From assembly GCA_028868905.1 (NCBI GenBank), contig JAGWTQ010000002.1, forward strand, positions 1 through 57,709: a stretch of DNA of 57,709 nt. The letters run 5' to 3'. A model generated the notes under the pieces. It had not been told where the DNA came from. It saw only the letters and a program-made list of their open reading frames with translations, and ran no database searches. This stretch comes from Betaproteobacteria bacterium (GTDB lineage Bacteria; Pseudomonadota; Gammaproteobacteria; Burkholderiales; Ferrovaceae). The first letter of the stretch is position 1. Every line of letters begins with the position of its first letter. Of this stretch, positions 10,102 through 18,254 are shown piece by piece. A program made the translations under genes and the position numbers.

Positions 10102-11922
10102 TCAATTGCCGAGCTTCAGGTTGTACATGCCATAGGCATCGGCGGTTGTGGTGAGCTTGAACTGGCCGGGGAAGTAGGTTGCATAGACTCCCGCCCAGCT
10201 TTCGCTCGCTGCGTTCAGCGAGGAAACGGTCAGGCTGAACCATCCGGAACGCAACGATTCGCGTTCGATGCCCAGCGACGTGATGGCTGAGGCTGCCGGT
10301 GCACTCGGGTCTACCGTCGCCATGTCATCTCCTTCGGCAAGAACCTTGAAAACAGGGCCCATGCCGGCCTGGCCCGTCAGCAACTGACTGCCGTAGATGC
10401 CTGAGCCCGGAGTTGTGGAGGTTCCTGCAACGTTACTGACGGAACCTTTGAAAAGGACGCCGCGATTGCCATCCATGGCCGCAAATGCCGAAGAGCGCCA
10501 GCGCGGGGGCTCGCCGTCAACCGTTTTCGGGTTGCCGGAGAAGGTCCAGAAAATGAAGTTCTGGAATTGGCCCACGGCGGCAGAGGGGGGTGTGGAAGGC
10601 GGGGTGGTTCTTGCCGCCATCCAGAGTTTCCCGAGCTGGGTGTCATAGACGAAAATGCCCTGGTCCACGGTTTCGGTGACCGTGGTCAGTCCGGGGCCCG
10701 CATTGCTTTGCGCATTGCAGGCGGCAATCATGTCCTTGTTGCCGTCTGTCGGGCAGGCCAGGGTCCTCGTGCGCACCCCATTGGTTCCCCAGGCACCCCA
10801 GAAGGATACATAGCGGCCATCAAATGACAGGCCTTCACCGAACTGGTTGAAGGTGGAACCATCCGTCAGTGCAGTACCCGTGCTGTCCGGTACCGGATCG
10901 CCGATTTTCACTAACGCCGTCAGGGCAGGCTTGCTGGCAATGGGGGCGAGGAATATACCGCCTGCTGTGGGCGCGCCTTCATTGTCCAGGCCGGTGAAGA
11001 CCACCTGGTTTCCGGCAGCGCTGGGTGGGGCTGTGGAGCCGAATGCCGTGCTGGTGCCGGGAATCATCATATTGGTGTCGGCGATGACGGCCACCGCAGA
11101 TTTGGGAGTGCTCACATCCCGGTAATAAACCCCGGTTTTGGAGACCGTCAGGGCCCCGGTCGAATCGGCATCGGTGTAGTTGCCCTTGAACAGGACGTAC
11201 TTGCCGCCGGTGCCTGCCACTGCCGGAGAACCAGGGAACTGGTCAAAACGGATCGGTGTGGTGCTGGTGGCGTTGGGGACCTGCATGTAGGCATAGTCCG
11301 TCACTGTTCCGAACAGGCCGATGGCCGTGGTCAGCCCGCTGTTGAGGGTCACGTAAACGCCCGAGGTGCCCAGTTTCGTACCGTCCGGCAGCGTCAGCAG
11401 TGGTTGCGACATGCCGCGCGTGGCCAGCACGCCGGAGGCCATGTCGATGCGCGGAATCGAAGGAAATTCCGTAAACACCGTTCCGCTGGTGTTGGGGTCG
11501 GGCACCACCATGTTGGAGTCGGCGGCCGTGTAGAGGGTGAATTTTGTCAGGCAGGGCTGCGCCGCATAGATGCCGCTTTGTACTGCGGAACTGCCGCTGG
11601 AACCGCTGTTGCCGCCGCTGGAACCCACGCTGCTATCCCGCGCACGTCCCCGGAATGTCACCATCCCGCTGTTGTTGATGGAAGGCTGGTTGTAACTGAA
11701 AAACAGGACGTCTGGCGAGTCGGGAATGGCAACCGTGTTGTTGGACACCATTTTCCAGGTGCCGATGGAGTCGCTTCCGGGCTGGCAGGCGAGATTGTCG
11801 TAGGCAGGGCTGTACAGGTTGAGGGCCGTGAGCGCGAGGTTTCCGCTGCCACCCCCGCATCCGCCTAGGGTTGCGGCCGCAGCCACAGCCAGGATGCTCA
11901 ATTTTGTGCGAACCGTTGACAT
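10102..11922 (-). CDS. Large surface lipoprotein with repeated beta-type motifs, function unknown
   Basis: A 606-aa lipoprotein: the signal peptide ends in a lipobox (ATLGGC, Cys about residue 22) followed by GGGSGN. The body contains loosely repeated units with the pattern 'GxYVxFxG' (such as MVTFRGRA, KYVLFKGNY, QVVFTGLDNEG, RYVSFWGAWG), each followed by a segment naming a value and a G-[IV]-[YF] strand (GIYAAQ, GVYVTL, GVYYRD, GIFLAP). That pattern fits a beta-propeller-like repeat. The start at 11922 is preceded by AAAAGGAGA. It is upstream of, and in the same direction as, the polyglycine protein (71-base gap). No enzymatic motif is visible. Confidence 0.78.
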   Translation of the reverse strand: MSTVRTKLSILAVAAAATLGGCGGGSGNLALTALNLYSPAYDNLACQPGSDSIGTWKMVSNNTVAIPDSPDVLFFSYNQPSINNSGMVTFRGRARDSSVGSSGGNSGSSGSSAVQSGIYAAQPCLTKFTLYTAADSNMVVPDPNTSGTVFTEFPSIPRIDMASGVLATRGMSQPLLTLPDGTKLGTSGVYVTLNSGLTTAIGLFGTVTDYAYMQVPNATSTTPIRFDQFPGSPAVAGTGGKYVLFKGNYTDADSTGALTVSKTGVYYRDVSTPKSAVAVIADTNMMIPGTSTAFGSTAPPSAAGNQVVFTGLDNEGAPTAGGIFLAPIASKPALTALVKIGDPVPDSTGTALTDGSTFNQFGEGLSFDGRYVSFWGAWGTNGVRTRTLACPTDGNKDMIAACNAQSNAGPGLTTVTETVDQGIFVYDTQLGKLWMAARTTPPSTPPSAAVGQFQNFIFWTFSGNPKTVDGEPPRWRSSAFAAMDGNRGVLFKGSVSNVAGTSTTPGSGIYGSQLLTGQAGMGPVFKVLAEGDDMATVDPSAPAASAITSLGIERESLRSGWFSLTVSSLNAASESWAGVYATYFPGQFKLTTTADAYGMYNLKLGN

Positions 11923-12233
11923 GGTGATGTCTCCTTTTAAAAGGGCGGCTCTGGAACGGGGGGTTATTTGTTTTCCTGATGAAACAAGGGGTTGCATCGA
12001 GATTAATTCCGTCCGAGAACTGTGTTGGGTTGTCTGTCAATAAAAATTTTGTAACCAGTGTTTACAGTTGTAACGATACGGCCGGGCAATACCCCTCTCA
12101 ATACGTGCGAGTACTGACGCGGCGATCGGCCCTGCGCTTGCGCTTCCAGGGCAAATCATGCAAGCTCGGGACGCGGCACTCCGCGCGCCGCAGGTGTTGC
12201 GGCGGGGGGTTGGACGGCAATCAGGAGATTCGA
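11923..12233. other. Intergenic region between divergent genes
   Basis: A 311-base gap. It holds the ribosome-binding sites of both flanking genes and two direct TTGTAAC copies (12049-12055 and 12068-12074) separated by CAGTGTTTACAG-like sequence. I see no convincing -35/-10 pair, RNA gene or small reading frame. Confidence 0.4.
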
Positions 12234-13133
12234 ATGCACAAAAGCGCGCTGACCTTTTTGGGCCTGGGGAAAATGGGAGCGCCCATGGCCCGCAACCTGC
12301 TCGAGGGCGGGTTTCCCTTGACGGTTTTCAACCGGTCGCGGCCGGCGACAACGGGCCTGGCAGAGGCCGGGGCCACAGTGGCCGATGCGCCCTGCGAAGC
12401 TGTGGTGCCGGGCGGAATTGCCATCACCATGCTGTCAAACGATGCCGCGCTGGAAACGGTCACCCTGGGGAGGGAAGGCTTTGCCGATTGCCTGGGTGAA
12501 GGAGGGCTGCACATTTCCATGAGCACGGTGTCGCCGGAACTGTCGCGCCGGCTGGCACGGGAACATGCCTTGCGCGGCAGCTTCTTTCTGGCGGCCCCCG
12601 TGTTTGGCCGGCCGGAGGCCGCAGCGGCGCGCAAGCTCTGGATTTGCCAGTCGGGCGATGCCGAAGCCAAGGCGCGGGCCCAGCCCATCCTGGAAGCGCT
12701 GGGCCAGGGGATTCACGATTTCGGCGAAGATCCGGGCGCGGCTAACGTCGCCAAACTGTCAGGAAATTTCCTGATTCTTTCAGCCATCGAAGCCATGGCG
12801 GAAGCGCTGGCCCTGGCAGAAAAAAGCGGCCTGGACCGGAAGGCGCTGGCCGGTTTTCTGGGTCAGACCATTTTTTCCTGCCCGATTTACCAGAATTACG
12901 GCCCCATCCTGGCCGACCGGGTGTACGAACCGCCGGGTTTCAAGTTGGAACTGGGCATGAAGGACGTGCGCCTGGTGCGCGAAGTGGCCGAATCGGTCAC
13001 GTTGCCCATGCCGGTGGCCGACCTGCTGCATGCGCGCCTGCTGTCCGGATTGGCGAAAGGACGCGGCCAACTGGACTGGACGGCCATCGAACTGTCCACT
13101 GCGGAAGAAGGTGGTTTGAAGAAGGCGGGCTGA
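12234..13133 (+). CDS. NAD(P)-dependent reductase, 3-hydroxyisobutyrate dehydrogenase/glyoxylate reductase family
   Basis: A 299-aa beta-hydroxyacid dehydrogenase. The Rossmann motif FLGLGKMGAPMARNLLEGG is at the N terminus, followed by NRS at the end of the second strand, typical of NADP preference. The substrate-binding segment is APVFGRPEAAAARKLW, and the catalytic Lys lies in ANVAKLSGNFL. Likely reactions are reduction of glyoxylate or succinic semialdehyde, or the reverse oxidation of a hydroxyacid. The start ATG at 12234 has CAGGAGA upstream. An MFS gene follows 6 bases after its stop, so the two probably form an operon. Confidence 0.88.
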   Translation: MHKSALTFLGLGKMGAPMARNLLEGGFPLTVFNRSRPATTGLAEAGATVADAPCEAVVPGGIAITMLSNDAALETVTLGREGFADCLGEGGLHISMSTVSPELSRRLAREHALRGSFFLAAPVFGRPEAAAARKLWICQSGDAEAKARAQPILEALGQGIHDFGEDPGAANVAKLSGNFLILSAIEAMAEALALAEKSGLDRKALAGFLGQTIFSCPIYQNYGPILADRVYEPPGFKLELGMKDVRLVREVAESVTLPMPVADLLHARLLSGLAKGRGQLDWTAIELSTAEEGGLKKAG

Positions 13134-13139
13134 AGCGTC

Positions 13140-14330
13140 ATGGATCGACCAGACCCGCAGCATCGCCGGGCCGTCCTGCTGCTGTCCTTTGCCGCGTTCG
13201 CGAGCGCCGCTTCCGCGCGCTTGTGCGATCCCATGCTGCCCAGCCTCGTGCAGGTGTTTCGCGTGGCTCCCGAGCAGGCGGCCCAGGTGGTGTCCTCTTT
13301 TTCCGTGGCCTATGGTCTGCTGCAGGTTTTTTTTGGCCCGCTCGGAGACCGCATCGGCAAATACCGCCTCATTGCCCTGACGACGCTCGCCTGTACCGTG
13401 GGCAGCCTGGGCGCGGTGCTGGCCCAGTCCATGGGCTGGCTGATTGTCGCCCGGCTGCTGACCGGCGCTTCGGCGGCCGGCATCATTCCGCTTTCCATGG
13501 CCTGGATCGGCGACACCATTTCCTACGAGCATCGCCAGGCCACCCTGGCGCGGTTCCTTGCCGGGCAGATCGTGGGCGTGATCGGCGGGCAGTTCATCGG
13601 TGGCGTTTTTACCGACACGCTGGGGTTTCGCTGGGCCTTCGGGTTCATGGCAGCCACCTATCTGGTGGTGGGGCTCTGGGTGCTGTACGAATCCCATGCC
13701 AACGAGCGCACGCATCACGTGCGCCACGCCGCAACCGGCCCGGCCGGCGTGCTTTCCCAGGCCCGTGTGGTGCTGGGTGTTTCCTGGGCGCGGGCGATTC
13801 TCGCCACGGTTTTTGTTGAAGGTCTGGTGGTGTTTGGCACGCTGGCGTTCGTTCCTTCCTATCTCCATGGACGGTTCGGGCTGTCGCTGACACTGGCAGG
13901 GGCACTCATGGCCGCATTCGGAATTGGCGGCTTTTCGTACACGCTGTTTGCCCGCCAGTTTGTGAGCGGCCTGGGAGAAGTGGGGTTGGCCAAACTGGGT
14001 GGCGTGCTGATCGGTACCGCCTGGTTCATGCTCGCTGCAGGCCCGGCCTGGGGGTGGGCGTTGCCGGCCTGCTATCTGGTCGGACTCGGCTATTACATGC
14101 TGCACAACACGTTGCAGACCAACGCCACCCAGATGGCGCCGCAAGTCCGCGGGACGGCGGTTTCCCTTTTTGCTTCGGCCTTTTTTCTCGGGCAGTCATT
14201 GGGGGTCGTCCTCGCTTCGTTCCTGCTGGCGTGGTCCGGCCCCGCCTTGCTGTTCACTTTGGCAGGGCTTGCCCTGCCGGTGATCGGGCTGGTTTTTTCC
14301 CGGGCGCTCAAGCGGCACCACATCCGGTGA
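13140..14330 (+). CDS. MFS transporter, drug-efflux-like
   Basis: A 396-aa protein with twelve predicted membrane segments. It has the signature GPLGDRIGKYR between helices 2 and 3 and a helix-4/5 stretch VARLLTGASAAGIIPLSMAWIGD resembling motif C of 12-helix exporters such as YnfM/Bcr types. N-terminal RLCDPMLPSLVQVF is common in that group. The substrate is unknown. It follows the reductase gene by 6 bases. Helix-rich shadow frames on the opposite strand were disregarded. Confidence 0.87.
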   Translation: MDRPDPQHRRAVLLLSFAAFASAASARLCDPMLPSLVQVFRVAPEQAAQVVSSFSVAYGLLQVFFGPLGDRIGKYRLIALTTLACTVGSLGAVLAQSMGWLIVARLLTGASAAGIIPLSMAWIGDTISYEHRQATLARFLAGQIVGVIGGQFIGGVFTDTLGFRWAFGFMAATYLVVGLWVLYESHANERTHHVRHAATGPAGVLSQARVVLGVSWARAILATVFVEGLVVFGTLAFVPSYLHGRFGLSLTLAGALMAAFGIGGFSYTLFARQFVSGLGEVGLAKLGGVLIGTAWFMLAAGPAWGWALPACYLVGLGYYMLHNTLQTNATQMAPQVRGTAVSLFASAFFLGQSLGVVLASFLLAWSGPALLFTLAGLALPVIGLVFSRALKRHHIR

Positions 14331-14369
14331 TATAGTGATGATGGATTTGGCATTGATGAAGGACAAGCC

Positions 14370-14564
14370 ATGATGAAACAGGTCATTCTGTGTGCGGCGG
14401 TATTGCTGCTGTGTTCCTGCGAACAGACCAAGACGCAGGGTTACTACATGTCCCATCCCGACGAACTGGCGGCGGATCTCGCGGACTGTCAGCGATCGAA
14501 CAAAAACACCTACAACTGCAACGAAGCCGCCAAGGCGGATTTCCTGCGAAAACATCCGCAATGA
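14370..14564 (+). CDS. EexN-like small lipoprotein
   Basis: A 64-aa lipoprotein. The signal peptide ends in the lipobox LLCSC (Cys 17), followed by EQTKTQGYYMSHPDELAADL, two further cysteines and NCNEAAKA. The spacing and wording (CEQTK, YYxxHPDE, CxxxNxxxCNEA) resemble EexN-type entry-exclusion lipoproteins known from conjugative plasmids, though many chromosomal copies exist. The two later Cys residues could form a disulphide. Its stop overlaps the start of the thioredoxin-like gene (ATGA), so the two are translationally coupled. The actual function is not evident. Confidence 0.75.
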   Translation: MMKQVILCAAVLLLCSCEQTKTQGYYMSHPDELAADLADCQRSNKNTYNCNEAAKADFLRKHPQ

Positions 14565-14914
14565 ACGCGTATGAAAACCCCGGCCCCACGCTGGAAGCCG
14601 TGCGCAGCAGGCCGGGTCCGTTCATTCTGGAGTTTGGAGTGGACTGGTGTCCCCACTGCCAGGCGGCGCAGCCGGTGATGGAATCGGCATTGGGCGCGTG
14701 CCCCGGCGTGCCGCTGGTCCAGGTGGAAGACGGTCGCGGCAGGGCCCTGGGGCGCGCTTTTCAGGTCAAGCTCTGGCCGACGTTCGTGCTGTTGCGGGAT
14801 GGCATTGAACAGGGTCGCCTGGTGCGCCCGGTCACCCGTCGGGAGGTGGACCAGGCGCTGACGCAGGCGGGTTTTCTCCAGGCCCGCCATCACCAGGACC
14901 TTTCCGGCGGCTGA
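14561..14914 (+). CDS. Thioredoxin-like protein
   Basis: A 117-aa single thioredoxin fold without a signal peptide. The active site is DWCPHCQAAQPV (Cys-Pro-His-Cys, a DsbA-like redox pair in a thioredoxin frame). The cis-proline segment is KLWPTFVLLRDG, and VRPVTRREVDQAL forms the last helix. The start ATG at 14561 is the one overlapping the lipoprotein stop; upstream in-frame codons lie inside that gene. It is probably cytosolic. Confidence 0.85.
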   Translation: MNAYENPGPTLEAVRSRPGPFILEFGVDWCPHCQAAQPVMESALGACPGVPLVQVEDGRGRALGRAFQVKLWPTFVLLRDGIEQGRLVRPVTRREVDQALTQAGFLQARHHQDLSGG

Positions 14915-14996
14915 GTCTGTTTGCGCGCTTGCATTGACAAGGCAATCAGGTACACTCAGTGCGTTTTAACGTTATCGGAAACCGAACGATTCCTTC

Positions 14997-17900
14997 ATGG
15001 ATGACACCTCTTCGTCCCCAGAGACGAGCGATTCCTTGTTGCCTGCCTACCTGGAATCCATTTCCGATTACCGATCCTACTTCCGAATCTTTTTTGAAAA
15101 GGCCCCCACGGGCGTCGTCATATTCGGGCTGAAGCACCAGATCCTCGATGCCAATCCGCATTTTTGCGGACTGCTGGGTTACCCGCGCGACGAACTGAAG
15201 CTTGCCCCCTGTTCGAAAATTCTGGCTGCCGAAGATTGCGAGCGCAACCTGGGCGAATTCAGCCGGCTGATTTCGGGGGGGCACGCCTCCATGTCCCTGA
15301 ACACCCATTTCGTATGCCGCGATGGCCGGGTGGTCTGCCTGCTCATGGAGCTCACGCCGGTGCGCGATCAAACGGGTCAGGTGGTGCAGCTTCTGGGCCT
15401 GGTGAGCGATGGCGACGAACGCAGCGTCACCCGCAGTTGGCTGACCCGCCAGATCCGCATGAACGAATCGCTGCTGCACATCGCCAGCGACGGCATTCAC
15501 GTCCTGGATGCCCAGGGCACTCTGGTGGAAATGAGTGACTCCTTTTGCCAGACACTGGACTATCCGCGCGAGGAAATGCTGGGCATGCACGTGTCGGCCT
15601 GGGACGCCAAATGGTCCGAGGACGAGTTGCGTGAACGCATCGTGTGGTTGATGGGGCACGGCGAAGCAACTTTTGAAACGCGGCACCGGCGTAAGGACGG
15701 GACGCTGATCGATGTGGAAATCCACGCCAAATCCTTCAATCTGGGCGACGAGACGCTGCTGTTTTGTTCGTCCCGCGACATTTCGGTCAGAAAGGAATCG
15801 GAGTCCCTGATCCGGCTCCAGGCCGGGGCCCTGAACAACAGCATCAACGGCATTGCCATTGCGGATGCCACGCTGCCCGACTACCCCCTGATTTACGTCA
15901 ATCCGGCTTTCGAAAAGATCACGGGCTACCCCTCGGTGGAAGTGATCGGCAAGAATTGCCGTTTCCTGCAACGCGATGACTGCAAGCAGCCTGACCTGCC
16001 GGGCATACGGCAGGCGCTGCAGGAACGGCGGGCCGTGAAGGCCACCCTGCGCAACTACCGCAAGGACGGCACCATGTTCTGGAACCGGTTCCAGATTGCG
16101 CCGGTACATGACAAGGAAGGCAGCCCCACCCATTTTGTCGCCATCATCAATGACATTACAGAGCGCAAGATTTCCGACGATTACCTGAAGCTGGTGTCCC
16201 GGGTGTTTCTCCATGCCGACGAAAGCATTTTCATCACCGATGCCGATGGCTGGATCGTCGAGGTGAATCCCGCTTTCAGCAGGACCACGGGCTACAGCCG
16301 CGAGGAAGTGCTGGGACGAAATCCCCGCATCCTGCAATCCGGCCGTCACGATCGCACGTTTTTCACGGCCCTGTGGGATGCCGTGCTGAGCAAAGGCCAC
16401 TGGTCGGGTGAAATCTGGAACCGTCGCAAGAACGGGGAAATTTATCCGGACAAGCTGACGATTTCAGTGGTCAAGAACGACGAAGGAGAAACGCTGAGCT
16501 ACGTGTGCATTTCCTCCGACATCTCCGTGATCAAGGCCCAGCAGAGTGAGCTGGAGCTCATGGCCCTGCACGATCCGCTGACCGGCCTGCCCAACCGGGC
16601 GCTGCTCAATGACCGTCTGGCCATGGCGCTGGCCGAATCCCGCCGCTCCGGCGGCAAAATGGCCGTCTGTTTCATCGACCTGGACGACTTCAAACCGGTC
16701 AACGACACCTACGGACACGAAACCGGCGATTTGTTGCTGATTGAAGTGGCGCGACGCGTGAGCACCGTTCTGCGCGCCACGGATACCGTGGCCCGCCTGG
16801 GCGGCGACGAGTTTGTCCTGATCCTGTCGGAAATCCAGAGCGAGCAGGAGTTTCTGTCCATGCTCACGCGCATCATGGATGCGATAGCCAAGCCGTATGC
16901 CCTGGGCGAAATATCCGTGACCATTTCGGCCAGCATCGGGGCCACCATTTACCCCGATGACAATGCCGATGCCGACACCCTCCTGCGCCATGCCGATCAG
17001 GCCATGTACCTGGCCAAGGAAAAGGGACGCAACTGCTTCCATTTCTTCGACGTGGTGGACGACCGCAATGCCCACCTGCGTTCCGAAGGAAAGGCGCGGG
17101 TGGAGTTGGCCTTGCAGCGCCACGAGTTCGAGCTGTTCTATCAACCCAAGGTGGATTTGCGCAATGGCCAGGTGGTGGGCCTCGAAGCACTCATTCGCTG
17201 GCGCCATCCGGAGCAGGGTTTGCTGCTGCCGGCGGATTTTCTGCCGCTGGTGGAAAACAGCGAATTCGAAACGCGCCTGTCGGAATGGGTGATTTCCGAA
17301 GCATTGCGGCAGATGACCCAATGGCAGTGGGACGGGCTCGACATGGTGGTGAGCGTCAATTTGCCGGCACGCCACCTGCATTCTGACCGGTTCATTCCGT
17401 TCATCGTCAGCGTGCTGGCGGAGAATCCCGAGATTCCGCGTGACCGGCTGGAACTGGAAGTTCTGGAAACGGTGGCCTTATGGGATATTCCACGAGTCAC
17501 CAAGACCATGGAAGAATGCCGTCGCCATGGCGTCATGTTTTCCATTGACGATTTCGGCACCGGCTATGCGTCACTGGCCTACCTGCGGCGCCTGCCGGTC
17601 AACACGATCAAGATCGACCAGAGCTTCACCCGGGACATGCTGAATGATCCCGACGACCTGTCCATCGTGGAAGGGGTGATCAGCCTGGCCGAAGCATTCC
17701 AGAAGAATGTCATTGCCGAAGGGGTGGAGTCGGTGGATCATGGGACCGTCCTGCTTTATCTGGGATGTCGCCATGCCCAGGGTTTCGGCATTGCCCGGCC
17801 GATGGAAGCGGCGCGCATTCCGGGCTGGATCAGCGACTTCCGGCCTTTTCCGGCCTGGGTGCAGTCCCAGGACAAGCGCCTGTCGCGCAAGGACATGGCG

Positions 17901-18227
17901 CTGGTGTTTTCGGAAGTCTGGCATCGGCGCTGGGTGGAGGATCTGGCAAACGCCATCGGACAGCGGGCGGCAGGCAGCCTGGCCGTGGCGCCCCGCGAAT
18001 GCGGGTTCACGGAATGGCTGGGCGGCCCCGGGAAATCGGCTCACGGCCATCTGCCCCAGTTTTCCGAAGTGGAAAGCCTGCATGGCATGATTCACCTGCT
18101 GGCCCAGGAACTGGCACGGCTGGGCAGCATGGGGGAATTTGATCGTGCCACTGTCCAGTTGCCCGAACTGCTGGTCCTGAAAGAGCGCCTGATCCGGGCG
18201 CTGCATGAGCTGATCGCGGTCATTTGA
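14997..18227 (+). CDS. Multi-sensor c-di-GMP enzyme: PAS-PAS-LOV/PAS-PAS-GGDEF-EAL-CZB
   Basis: A 1076-aa soluble signalling protein, predicted to make and/or degrade cyclic di-GMP. Four PAS-type domains cover about residues 25-515. The third carries the LOV signature GKNCRFLQ (Cys 321) plus NYRKDGTMFWN, the flavin-binding pattern of blue-light receptors. The GGDEF domain has an intact RLGGDEF near 602-606. The EAL domain starts at E731 (GLEALIRWRHP) and keeps DDFGTG and AEGVE, so both activities look possible. The C-terminal 110 residues resemble a zinc-binding CZB domain, with His 976, Cys 1002, His 1029 and His 1033. No membrane segment is seen. A weak promoter candidate, TTGCAT-16-TACACT, lies at 14929-14956. 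Confidence 0.93.
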   Translation: MDDTSSSPETSDSLLPAYLESISDYRSYFRIFFEKAPTGVVIFGLKHQILDANPHFCGLLGYPRDELKLAPCSKILAAEDCERNLGEFSRLISGGHASMSLNTHFVCRDGRVVCLLMELTPVRDQTGQVVQLLGLVSDGDERSVTRSWLTRQIRMNESLLHIASDGIHVLDAQGTLVEMSDSFCQTLDYPREEMLGMHVSAWDAKWSEDELRERIVWLMGHGEATFETRHRRKDGTLIDVEIHAKSFNLGDETLLFCSSRDISVRKESESLIRLQAGALNNSINGIAIADATLPDYPLIYVNPAFEKITGYPSVEVIGKNCRFLQRDDCKQPDLPGIRQALQERRAVKATLRNYRKDGTMFWNRFQIAPVHDKEGSPTHFVAIINDITERKISDDYLKLVSRVFLHADESIFITDADGWIVEVNPAFSRTTGYSREEVLGRNPRILQSGRHDRTFFTALWDAVLSKGHWSGEIWNRRKNGEIYPDKLTISVVKNDEGETLSYVCISSDISVIKAQQSELELMALHDPLTGLPNRALLNDRLAMALAESRRSGGKMAVCFIDLDDFKPVNDTYGHETGDLLLIEVARRVSTVLRATDTVARLGGDEFVLILSEIQSEQEFLSMLTRIMDAIAKPYALGEISVTISASIGATIYPDDNADADTLLRHADQAMYLAKEKGRNCFHFFDVVDDRNAHLRSEGKARVELALQRHEFELFYQPKVDLRNGQVVGLEALIRWRHPEQGLLLPADFLPLVENSEFETRLSEWVISEALRQMTQWQWDGLDMVVSVNLPARHLHSDRFIPFIVSVLAENPEIPRDRLELEVLETVALWDIPRVTKTMEECRRHGVMFSIDDFGTGYASLAYLRRLPVNTIKIDQSFTRDMLNDPDDLSIVEGVISLAEAFQKNVIAEGVESVDHGTVLLYLGCRHAQGFGIARPMEAARIPGWISDFRPFPAWVQSQDKRLSRKDMALVFSEVWHRRWVEDLANAIGQRAAGSLAVAPRECGFTEWLGGPGKSAHGHLPQFSEVESLHGMIHLLAQELARLGSMGEFDRATVQLPELLVLKERLIRALHELIAVI

Positions 18228-18254
18228 TTTGCAGTCGGGGGAGAATCCGACGCC

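Noticed and set aside
9538-10290. Plus-strand frames over the repeat region, His/Arg-rich or hydrophobic
   Set aside because: The minus-strand frame has a ribosome-binding site, signal peptide and ordered repeats; the plus frames are by-products of the Gly-codon repeat.
12049-12074. Direct repeats TTGTAAC as a regulator binding site
   Set aside because: Only two copies, 19 bases apart, with no adjacent regulator and no promoter in register; too weak to claim.
12780-14144. 454-codon minus-strand frame across the reductase and MFS genes
   Set aside because: It spans two well-supported plus-strand genes and has a shadow-like composition (His, Gln, Gly).
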